64,000 nt of DNA from Polaribacter sp. MED152. GTDB lineage: Bacteria; Bacteroidota; Bacteroidia; Flavobacteriales; Flavobacteriaceae. How positions within the stretch are numbered: the first letter of the stretch is position 1; the number at the start of each line of letters is the position of its first letter. The position numbers and the translations under genes are program-made. The stretch covers positions 1,436,501-1,500,500 of the forward strand of contig NC_020830.1 of NCBI RefSeq assembly GCF_000152945.2, read 5' to 3'. A model generated the notes under the pieces. The model saw only the letters and a program-made list of their open reading frames with translations, was not told where the DNA came from and did no database searches. Below, in pieces: positions 50,244-57,725 of the stretch.

Positions 50244-51752
50244 ATGACAGATAGTCCACTTTTATCAATAATTGAAAAGAATATCAAATTTGATAAATCT
50301 AAAACGCAAGCCATTTATATTCAGGCTGCTCAAGATTTTATTGGTCTGTTTCAAAGAAATATCATTTTAGCAAAAACCAAATTACCAGGCACAAGAGCTC
50401 TTGCCAAAACTTTACAAATTCATAGAAATACTGCTGTAGCTATCTACGATGAATTGGCCTCTCAAGGCTGGGTAGACATTAAGCCTAACAAAGGGACTTT
50501 TGTTACTTCGAAAAAAATAGGTTTCTCTAATAAAAAAAGAAATACTGAATTTGTAGGCAGTTCTAATTTATCAAAAACTACGGGTTTTAACTTTCAAAAA
50601 TCTTTTCATTTAGCATCAACAGTGCAATTAACAGAAGCTAAATACTCTATAAATGAAGGCAAACCAGATTTACGCTTGCATCCTGTAAATCAATTTACGA
50701 GATGGTATAGTGCAGCAATGAAGCGTAAAACATTAATTCAAAAATGGAACAGACCACAAGAAGCCTCTACTTCTATGTTTCAAACTCAGTTATGCAATTA
50801 TTTAAATGCAACAAGAGGATTGCATGTTAGCCCTAAGAATTTAATTAGTACAAGAAGTACAGAAATGAGTTTATACATTGTTTCTCAACTTTTAATACAG
50901 AAAGGCGATGTTGTTTTGGTGGGCGATTTAAGTAACTACGCTTCTAACATGATTTTTCAGCAAGTGGGTGCTCAATTAATTACGATACCTGTGGATGAAG
51001 ATGGTCTAAATGTAGATTTTATCAGAAAAAATTTTATTAAAAACAGCATTAGATGTGTTTATGTTTGTGCTCATAGAGATTACCCAACAACAAATACATT
51101 GAGCGAAAAACGAAGAACAGATTTATTAATGTTAGCAAAAGAATTTGGTTTTGCCATTATTGAAGATGATTTTGATTTCGACTTTCAGTTTGATGGATCT
51201 CCTGTTTTACCAATGATAAATTCAGATGAAAACGGATTGGTAATTTATTTGGGGAAACTCGGCCAGTCTTTGTTTCCAAGTTTCCAAACAGGTTTTGTAA
51301 TTGCACCAGAAAATTTAATACAAGAAGCTAAAAATTATTTGTATTTATTAGATGAGCAAGGAGATTTAATTCAGCAACAAATGCTTTCGGAATTAATTAA
51401 CGAAGGTGAAATTTATAGGTTGATGCAAAAAAATATCGTCATTTATAAAGAACGAAGGAATTACCTGAATCAACTTTTATCAAAATACTTTCATAAAATT
51501 GCAAAGTGGAGCATTCCTGAAGGTGGCTTAGCTCTTTGGCTCACTTTTATAAAACCTATCTCTTTAGTGCAGTTGGCTACAGAAGCTGAAAACAACAATT
51601 TATTTTTACCAAAAACCATTCTTTATCAAAATCAAACTACATGTGCAATTCGTTTTGGTTTTGGGCATTTAAATAAAGATGAGTTAAAAATTGTTATTTT
51701 AAAACTAAAAGAAGCTTATGTAAATGTGAGTGCCACTATTTTAGTAGAATAA
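50244..51752 (+). CDS. MocR/PdxR-type GntR regulator with degenerate aminotransferase domain
   Basis: A 502-residue fusion of a GntR winged helix (about 20-85; KLPGTRALAKTLQIHRNTAV and GWVDIKPNKGTFV) with a fold-type I aminotransferase-like domain (about 135-495). Most fold motifs are recognisable, such as YVCAHRDYPTTNTLS and IIEDDFDFDFQFDG. At the Schiff-base site, where MocR proteins have G-T-F-S-K-S-L-F-P, this protein reads GKLGQSLFP: Gln341 replaces the PLP lysine and the nearby phosphate-binding Arg position is Gln348. Lys338 is three residues away. Covalent PLP binding is therefore doubtful. Divergent from the TonB receptor, which it may regulate. Confidence 0.88.
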   Translation: MTDSPLLSIIEKNIKFDKSKTQAIYIQAAQDFIGLFQRNIILAKTKLPGTRALAKTLQIHRNTAVAIYDELASQGWVDIKPNKGTFVTSKKIGFSNKKRNTEFVGSSNLSKTTGFNFQKSFHLASTVQLTEAKYSINEGKPDLRLHPVNQFTRWYSAAMKRKTLIQKWNRPQEASTSMFQTQLCNYLNATRGLHVSPKNLISTRSTEMSLYIVSQLLIQKGDVVLVGDLSNYASNMIFQQVGAQLITIPVDEDGLNVDFIRKNFIKNSIRCVYVCAHRDYPTTNTLSEKRRTDLLMLAKEFGFAIIEDDFDFDFQFDGSPVLPMINSDENGLVIYLGKLGQSLFPSFQTGFVIAPENLIQEAKNYLYLLDEQGDLIQQQMLSELINEGEIYRLMQKNIVIYKERRNYLNQLLSKYFHKIAKWSIPEGGLALWLTFIKPISLVQLATEAENNNLFLPKTILYQNQTTCAIRFGFGHLNKDELKIVILKLKEAYVNVSATILVE

Positions 51753-51790
51753 ACACCTCAAAATTCAAAGAAAAGTTATAATTTGCATTT

Positions 51791-52225
51791 ATGGAGGCTT
51801 TACAACATCTTACTTTTTTTGAACCAGAACAATCGTTGCACGAAGGGGCTGTTTTTATTGACACAGGAATATCTGCTGGTTTCCCTTCAACCACAGAAGA
51901 TATTGTAGGTGAAAAAATTTCTTTAGACGATACACTCGTAAGAAATAAAGACACTACATTTTATGCTAAAGTAAGAGGCCAATCTATGATAAATGCTGGC
52001 TTAAACCATGATGATTTATTAGTAATTGACAGAAGTTTAGAACCTGCAGATAAGAAAATTGCAGTTTGTTATATTGATGGAGAGTTTACAGTAAAACGTT
52101 TACGCGTTCAGAAAAACGAAATTTGGTTGCAACCTGAAAATCCAGATTATCCTATTATAAATATTACAGAAGATAACGATTTTATGATTTGGGGCATTGT
52201 AACCAACGTAATTAAAAAGGTATAA
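51791..52225 (+). CDS. umuD: UmuD-like S24-family self-cleaving peptidase, no umuC partner
   Basis: A 144-residue LexA/UmuD-type protein without a DNA-binding domain. The cleavage site is Ala29-Gly30 in ISAGFPS; the catalytic dyad is Ser65 (VRGQSMINAG) and Lys102 (EFTVKRL). UmuD, after RecA-stimulated cleavage, joins UmuC to form the translesion polymerase V. Here the next gene is an unrelated aspartyl protease and no Y-family polymerase is in the window, so it is an orphan or acts with a distant partner. It lies 38 bases after the MocR-type gene; TATAATTTGC just upstream is a near-consensus -7 box. Confidence 0.85.
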   Translation: MEALQHLTFFEPEQSLHEGAVFIDTGISAGFPSTTEDIVGEKISLDDTLVRNKDTTFYAKVRGQSMINAGLNHDDLLVIDRSLEPADKKIAVCYIDGEFTVKRLRVQKNEIWLQPENPDYPIINITEDNDFMIWGIVTNVIKKV

Positions 52226-52234
52226 AATTATAGT

Positions 52235-53356
52235 ATGAAACGTTTTGTATGCCTAATTTTAATACTACTAGCGGTACAAACCAGCAATACTCAAACCTTT
52301 CATGACACCATTCCTTTTAGAACTAATTTAGGCCTAATTGTAATTCCTATAAATTTTGACAATCAAGTAAAACATTTTGCCTTTGATACAGGAGCTCAAT
52401 ATTCTGTTGCCTATGGCTGGGCAAAAGAAACTCTAGAAAAAACCAGCAAAACCATTACTATTAGATCTTCTAGTAATTTAAGAAGTAAATTACGATTTTA
52501 TAAAAGTGGCAAATTTAAAATTGGTAGTAAAACTGTTTCTAATCATCAAATTTTAAATGCTCCAAAAAACGAAATCTTTTCTTGTCATAAAATTGACGGA
52601 ATTTTAGGTGTAGATGTTATTAAACTATTAAACTGGACTATAGATTACAAAAATAAAGTTTTGGTGATGCATCCTAAAAACTATATGCCCACTGCAGAAG
52701 AAGCGTTTTATCCTTTAGATTTTAAATTCACTAAAAATAGACCTTACGTTTTCTTAAATCATAAGCAGAAATATAAACTTAAATTTCTCTTAGATACTGG
52801 TGCAGGAAGCTTATCTAATATTTCTAACAATAATTATAACTTAACCAGTTTAGACGATTTACCAACAAAGCAATTTTACTCTGGTAGCTTTGATGTAAAT
52901 GGAATTTTAACAACCACAAAACCCACCATTTTTAAATTAAAAAATACGACTTCTAAAAACACAGTGCTCTCTCCAGTAATTAGTTATAACAATCAAAAAA
53001 CTAGTAAAATAGCAAATTCTTTATGGAAAAATAAAAAGCTATTCTTAAGCTTACAAAAAAACCTGCTACTTGTATCTCAAAATAATATTAACCAGAACTA
53101 CCTAGCCTATTCGTGTTCTATTATGGTTAGAAATGGTAAAATGATAGTTGTAAAATTAGAGAAAGATAGCGAACTATGGAAAATGGGTGTAAGGCAAGGT
53201 GATGAAATTTTAAAGTTTAATGGTAAATCTTTTAGCGATTTTTGTGAGTTAGACACCTATCAAAGAAACATAGCAAAAACCGAAAAAAGCTTTGAAATTA
53301 AGCTGTTAAACAACCAAAAAGTTGTCATCACAAAAAATGTAGTTTTAGAAGAATAA
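52235..53356 (+). CDS. Exported aspartyl protease-like protein with PDZ domain
   Basis: A 373-residue protein with a signal peptide (FVCLILILLAVQTSN). Two retropepsin-like halves each carry an active-site D-T-G: FDTGAQYS (Asp51) and LDTGAGS (Asp187); IDGILGVDVIKLLNW is the flap-to-core segment. A PDZ domain fills the C-terminus (about 285-365; ELWKMGVRQGDEILKFNG). This architecture is common in Bacteroidota as periplasmic 'aspartyl protease family' proteins; substrates are unknown. It starts 9 bases after the UmuD-like gene, so co-transcription is likely although the functions look unrelated. Confidence 0.85.
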   Translation: MKRFVCLILILLAVQTSNTQTFHDTIPFRTNLGLIVIPINFDNQVKHFAFDTGAQYSVAYGWAKETLEKTSKTITIRSSSNLRSKLRFYKSGKFKIGSKTVSNHQILNAPKNEIFSCHKIDGILGVDVIKLLNWTIDYKNKVLVMHPKNYMPTAEEAFYPLDFKFTKNRPYVFLNHKQKYKLKFLLDTGAGSLSNISNNNYNLTSLDDLPTKQFYSGSFDVNGILTTTKPTIFKLKNTTSKNTVLSPVISYNNQKTSKIANSLWKNKKLFLSLQKNLLLVSQNNINQNYLAYSCSIMVRNGKMIVVKLEKDSELWKMGVRQGDEILKFNGKSFSDFCELDTYQRNIAKTEKSFEIKLLNNQKVVITKNVVLEE

Positions 53357-53380
53357 TTTATCTCTTTCGATATTTTATTA

Positions 53381-53408
53381 TTGTTTTTCAATAATTTTAG
53401 TATATTTG
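53381..53408 (+). promoter_or_regulatory. Promoter of DUF2975/XRE pair
   Basis: TTG (53381-53383), 17-base spacer and TATATTTG (53401-53408) fit the Bacteroidota consensus; the start codon is at 53431. Confidence 0.6.
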
Positions 53409-53430
53409 AAAATATATTAAAACATTTTAT

Positions 53431-54348
53431 ATGCTCTTTCTTTATCCTATATTAATCATTTTAGGCATTTTTATTTTAGGGACTATTTTTATACTATTCT
53501 CTCAGAAAAATATTTCACGATTTCTAAGTATTGTGATTACTATTGCCTTTTGGGTATTGCTCATATTTTCAATTTTTTCGATTTCTATGCAATTATTTGT
53601 TAAAGATAGCACCATCAAAACCTCAGAAACATCTTTGTTTACATTAGGCACAAGTTTCAAAAAAGGTTATAATATTCCTGTAGAATATTATATTACTTTC
53701 CCAAGTAAAAAAGTTTATAAAACAAAGAATAGTTCTTTTACAAAATATGATGATGAAACAAAAAATTTTTATGATGATGATTTCTTAAGAAGAGCTGGTA
53801 CAAGTAAAAAGGAACTTGATAGTATTTTTAAATTCTCACCAGAAGTTAAAAAAATTGGCAAAGAATTAGTTGTAGACAACCACTTAAACTCAAATAATGG
53901 TATGACTATAACAAATTCATCCTTTATAAATAAGGAAGGATATATTACAGTTAAATCTAGTAAGTGGTATTTTACAACAATTCAAATTCTTCAAGAATAT
54001 TTAAGGATACTTTTTACTTTAATAATTTTGTATCAATTAAAAACGCTTTTCAAACTCTTAAAGCAAAAGATTAATTTTAGTTTAATACTTGCTCAAAAAG
54101 TAAAAGTTATTGGTTTGCTAATAATTGTATATCAACTTATACAGCTTACATTTAGTATATTTTATATGACAAATTACAGTTATGCAGGCTTTAAAGATAT
54201 AACCATGACAGACATTGTTAGAATAAACATTACACCTAGATTAGAATTTGAATATGACTATATTATAATAGGTTTAAGTTTGTTAGTATTGCATAAACTG
54301 TTATCAAAGGGAGATGTTATTCAACAAGAAAACGATTTAACAATTTAA
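53431..54348 (+). CDS. DUF2975-domain membrane protein
   Basis: A 305-residue protein with about five membrane segments: two at the N-terminus (about 3-22 and 31-52), one around 182-205, one around 225-250, and one near 275-292. An extracytoplasmic loop (about 55-175) lies between the second and third. The C-terminal half has the DUF2975 pattern and ends directly before a small XRE regulator, with a single base between stop and start. Such DUF2975-XRE pairs are widespread; the membrane protein may act with the regulator as a sensor or antagonist (inference). Confidence 0.75.
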   Translation: MLFLYPILIILGIFILGTIFILFSQKNISRFLSIVITIAFWVLLIFSIFSISMQLFVKDSTIKTSETSLFTLGTSFKKGYNIPVEYYITFPSKKVYKTKNSSFTKYDDETKNFYDDDFLRRAGTSKKELDSIFKFSPEVKKIGKELVVDNHLNSNNGMTITNSSFINKEGYITVKSSKWYFTTIQILQEYLRILFTLIILYQLKTLFKLLKQKINFSLILAQKVKVIGLLIIVYQLIQLTFSIFYMTNYSYAGFKDITMTDIVRINITPRLEFEYDYIIIGLSLLVLHKLLSKGDVIQQENDLTI

Positions 54349-54349
54349 G

Positions 54350-54556
54350 ATGGCAATTGTAGTAAATTTAGATGTAATGCTTGCCAAACGCAAAATGCGG
54401 AGTAAAGAATTGGCAGAAATAATAGGTATAACAACTGCTAACTTATCCATTCTAAAATCTGGTAAGGCAAAAGCAATTCGTTTTTCTACTTTAGAAGCCA
54501 TTTGCAAGGCTTTAGATTGTCAGCCAGCAGATATTTTAGAATATCAACAAGATTAA
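54350..54556 (+). CDS. Small XRE-family helix-turn-helix regulator (Cro/CI, YozG-like)
   Basis: A 68-residue stand-alone HTH protein. The helix-turn-helix is KELAEIIGITTANLSILKSG and the C-terminal helices end with ICKALDCQPADILEYQ, diagnostic for this small family. It is translated one base after the DUF2975 gene and ends at a strong terminator, so the two genes form a closed operon. It probably represses its own promoter (53381-53408). Confidence 0.92.
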   Translation: MAIVVNLDVMLAKRKMRSKELAEIIGITTANLSILKSGKAKAIRFSTLEAICKALDCQPADILEYQQD

Positions 54557-54558
54557 AC

Positions 54559-54592
54559 TAAAAAACTCCGAATTTTCATTCGGAGTTTTTTA
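54559..54592. terminator. Bidirectional Rho-independent terminator
   Basis: CTCCGAAT (54566-54573) pairs with ATTCGGAG (54578-54585) around TTTC, with A-run and T-run flanks. It serves the XRE gene (plus) and the S9 peptidase gene (minus). Confidence 0.92.
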
Positions 54593-54612
54593 ATTATATA
54601 ATTTAGATATTA

Positions 54613-57117
54613 CTATCTATTTTTAGGTTCATCCATATTCATAAACATAAAATCTACATCCATGTTTTCTTCACCTAACAAATATTTACTAAAATGATCT
54701 GCTCTTAACCAAAAAGAATATTCTGTCATTCTACCAAAACCATGTCTTTGACCTGGCATAATCATAAATTTAAAACGTTTCTTAGCTTTAATTAATTCAT
54801 TTGCCATTCTTATAGTTCCTGCAGGATGCACATTGTTATCCATATCTCCATGAATTAACATTAAATGTCCTTTTAAGTTTTTAGCTAAAGATTGATTGTC
54901 ATCGATTTTGTATTTATGAGAAATTTTACCCTTCTCATCGATTTCTTCTTTAACTCCATGATGCGTTTCACTCCACCAAGAATTGTAAACATTATTATCA
55001 TGATTTCCTGCAGATGAAACAGCCGCTTTAAAGAAATCTGGATATACCAACATTGCTGCTGTAGACATAAAACCACCTCCTGAATGGCCATAAATTCCTA
55101 CTTTTTCAATATCAATAAACTTATGTTTATTTGCCAATTGCTGTGCAACGTATTTTTTATCTGCCAAACCATAATCACGTAAATTACCATAACCATAATT
55201 ATGATACCATTTAGACCTGTCTGGATGACCACCTCTGTTTCCTAAAGTTATAACCACAAAACCAACTTGAGCCATTCTGTCTAACCTATCCATTCTATAA
55301 GAAAAAGATTTGTTTACAGCCTCTGTTTGTGGCCCTGGATAAACATATTCTAATAACGGATATACCTTTGTGGTATCCATATCAAAAGGTTTATACATTA
55401 CACCATAAATATCAGTAATTCCATCATCAGCTTTTACTTTAAAAGGTTCAGGAAATTTATATCCTGATGCAAACAATTGAGATAAATCTGCAGTTTCTAA
55501 ATCCATTACTTTACGTCCATTAGCATCTCTCACTTCTGATTTTGGCACTGTATTTACCCTAGAGTAATTACTAACAAAGTATTGATTAGAGTCTGACATA
55601 CTTGTACGTTTTGTAAAATTACCAGGATCTAAAGTTCGCATTCCAGAACCATTTAGATTGATTTTGTAAGTGTGTAAGTAATAAGGATCTTGTTCTTTAT
55701 TTACACCATTCGCTGTAAAATATAAGGTTCTACTTTTTTCATCTAAACCTTCAAAACTATCTACATGATAATCACCTTCTGTAACTTGGTTTTTTAAATT
55801 ACCATCTGCATCATATAAATAGAAATGTGCCCAACCATCTCTTTCTGCCCAATGCAACATTTCTGTTTCATTGTTAAACAGTACCAATGGTCTAGACTCT
55901 ATATATGTATTAAAACGTTCTTCAATTAAAGTTTTATACTCACCTGTTTCTAAATCTGCAACATTAATATCATACTTTTTACGATCTCTAGAAATTACAC
56001 TAAAGTATAATTTACCTTTTTTAGATAATAGTAAAGATGGTGTAAACTCATCATCTCTTTGAGACTGCTTCCTTGGTGCTCTAAACACATTTATACTTTG
56101 CTGACGAACTGTATCTAAAGGAACTGTAACATGCGTTTTTGTTGGAATATCAAAAATCATTAGTTCTGATTTGTAATACTCTTGTTCTCCTGGCATGTGG
56201 TATTTATATGTTTCTAAAGTTGGTCTTTTCTTACCTGTAGAATTAATTACCCATAAATCTTTAATATGTCTAGAATCCGATTTTTCGAATACAAACTTTT
56301 TAGAATCATGAGACCATGTACCCCAAACTCCTTTTCTTTTGTCTTTATTTTTTTCTACATCTTCATTATCTTGTCCTCTACCACCCCAAGTATAGCCATA
56401 GTTTTCTTCACCATCTGTGGTCCATTGGTTTTCTACAACAGTAGTATCTTTTTCATCTTTGATAAACTTTTTAAAGTTTACTTTGTCCATCCAATAGATG
56501 TTATGATTTTTACCATACAAAACAATAGAACTATCTGGAGCAATATTTGCCCAACGTTGCCAAGGCTTTTTTTCTGGCTTTTTGGTATCTAAAATGGTTA
56601 AACGATTGCTACCTAATCTATACTCTAGGTGATACGTTTTCTTCTCCATTTTTGGCTTTTTCTTTTTAGCCTTCTTGGTAGAAGTAGAATCTTTTTTCTG
56701 TTCTTTTTTATCCTCATCTACAACCTCTACTTCTTCTGTAGAAGTTACTCTAAAACGAATAGCATTTTCTGCCTCATTAAATTTGATATTGAATCTTGGC
56801 AGATGCTTAGCATCATAGGGATCTTTAGTAATTTCAGTCAACCACTTTGCCATTTTTACATTGTCAAATAGTGGTTTTTTTGTTTTTTTATCTACATCTA
56901 CTATGTAATGATTAGAACCTTCTGATGTTTTATAGGCATACCAAAAACGGTTTCCTTTTTTTAACCAATGAGGGCTCACTGAAGTAGAATGTACCATTTT
57001 AGCCAGATTCTTAGGCGAATATTTGGCTGCCTGTCTATAATTAGGTTTTGGAGTTTCTTGCGCAAACACAATAGAAATTGCAAAAAGAAACACAAAAAAT
57101 AGAGTATTTTTTTTCAT
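54613..57117 (-). CDS. S9-family (DPP IV-like) serine peptidase
   Basis: An 834-residue exported peptidase. A signal peptide (FFVFLFAISIVFAQ) precedes a beta-propeller region (about 40-560) with an acidic/lysine-rich insertion near 125-155, and a C-terminal alpha/beta hydrolase domain. The catalytic triad is Ser679 (YGHSGGGFM), Asp760 (HGDMDNNVH) and His792 (GQRHGFGR). Such enzymes cut dipeptides or oligopeptides, often after proline, in the periplasm or at the surface. It is a single minus-strand gene after the shared terminator. Confidence 0.93.
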   Translation of the reverse strand: MKKNTLFFVFLFAISIVFAQETPKPNYRQAAKYSPKNLAKMVHSTSVSPHWLKKGNRFWYAYKTSEGSNHYIVDVDKKTKKPLFDNVKMAKWLTEITKDPYDAKHLPRFNIKFNEAENAIRFRVTSTEEVEVVDEDKKEQKKDSTSTKKAKKKKPKMEKKTYHLEYRLGSNRLTILDTKKPEKKPWQRWANIAPDSSIVLYGKNHNIYWMDKVNFKKFIKDEKDTTVVENQWTTDGEENYGYTWGGRGQDNEDVEKNKDKRKGVWGTWSHDSKKFVFEKSDSRHIKDLWVINSTGKKRPTLETYKYHMPGEQEYYKSELMIFDIPTKTHVTVPLDTVRQQSINVFRAPRKQSQRDDEFTPSLLLSKKGKLYFSVISRDRKKYDINVADLETGEYKTLIEERFNTYIESRPLVLFNNETEMLHWAERDGWAHFYLYDADGNLKNQVTEGDYHVDSFEGLDEKSRTLYFTANGVNKEQDPYYLHTYKINLNGSGMRTLDPGNFTKRTSMSDSNQYFVSNYSRVNTVPKSEVRDANGRKVMDLETADLSQLFASGYKFPEPFKVKADDGITDIYGVMYKPFDMDTTKVYPLLEYVYPGPQTEAVNKSFSYRMDRLDRMAQVGFVVITLGNRGGHPDRSKWYHNYGYGNLRDYGLADKKYVAQQLANKHKFIDIEKVGIYGHSGGGFMSTAAMLVYPDFFKAAVSSAGNHDNNVYNSWWSETHHGVKEEIDEKGKISHKYKIDDNQSLAKNLKGHLMLIHGDMDNNVHPAGTIRMANELIKAKKRFKFMIMPGQRHGFGRMTEYSFWLRADHFSKYLLGEENMDVDFMFMNMDEPKNR

Positions 57118-57218
57118 TTGAAATGTAAGATTAGTTTGAATTATCTATAAAGTTGACCAAAACAATTAACACTGCAAATTTTTTAAGAAATGTTTGTTAA
57201 AATTTTAACAGTTTACTG

Positions 57219-57668
57219 TTAGTTCAGGTTTCTTTTCTCAATAAAAAATCTTTTTAACAGCAAAGAACAATCATTTTCTAAAACCCCTGATGTTACTTTT
57301 GTTTTTGGATGCAATTGTGTACCAAGATTCACAAAACCTCTTTTTGGTTCTGAAGCACCATACACAATTCTTTGAATTTGAGACCAATAACTTGCACCTG
57401 CACACATTTGGCAAGGCTCTAGAGTTACATATAAAATGCAATCTTTTAAATATTTACCACCCAAAAAATTAGCTGCTGCTGTAAAAGCCTGCATTTCTGC
57501 ATGTGCAGTTACATCATTTAAGGTTTCTGTTAAATTATGCGCTCTTGCAATTATTTGATTGTTTAACACAATTACAGCACCAACAGGAATTTCACCTTTA
57601 TCAAAAGCAATTTCTGCTTCTTGATAGGCTTTTTTCATGAAATAAGTATCATCAAAAGGTTCAATCAT
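57219..57668 (-). CDS. tadA: tRNA adenosine(34) deaminase TadA-type nucleoside deaminase
   Basis: A 149-residue zinc deaminase. The catalytic motif HAEMQAF supplies the zinc His and proton-shuttle Glu, and PCQMCAGA supplies the two zinc cysteines. TadA converts A34 of tRNA(Arg) to inosine. NDVTAHAEM and VYGASEPKRGF match tRNA-specific enzymes rather than guanine deaminases. The start may be the ATG at 57668 (MIEPFDD) or at 57638 (MKKAYQEA); both fit the family. Divergent from dxs with 57 bases between. Confidence 0.9.
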   Translation of the reverse strand: MIEPFDDTYFMKKAYQEAEIAFDKGEIPVGAVIVLNNQIIARAHNLTETLNDVTAHAEMQAFTAAANFLGGKYLKDCILYVTLEPCQMCAGASYWSQIQRIVYGASEPKRGFVNLGTQLHPKTKVTSGVLENDCSLLLKRFFIEKRNLN

Positions 57669-57710
57669 GTTTTTGAATCTAAAAAACCAATATTACAAAA
57701 TTTGATATTG

Positions 57711-57718
57711 TATTTTTG
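57711..57718 (+). promoter_or_regulatory. dxs promoter -7 box, 7 bases before the ATG
   Basis: TATTTTTG matches TAnnTTTG, but the dxs ATG follows at 57726, so transcription would begin at or within a few bases of the start codon. No -33 TTTG is visible. If this is the promoter, dxs mRNA is nearly leaderless. Confidence 0.45.
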
Positions 57719-57725
57719 TAATCTA

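Noticed and set aside
56266..56592. Plus-strand 108-residue hydrophobic frame opposite the S9 peptidase gene
   Set aside because: Phe/Ile-rich translation is what antisense of a Lys/Glu-rich region gives; no independent support.
57621..57725. In-frame N-terminal extension of dxs starting at 57621
   Set aside because: It overlaps tadA on the opposite strand and reads as unusual Phe/Ile/Cys-rich sequence; the conserved Dxs N-terminus and a -7 box point to the ATG at 57726.
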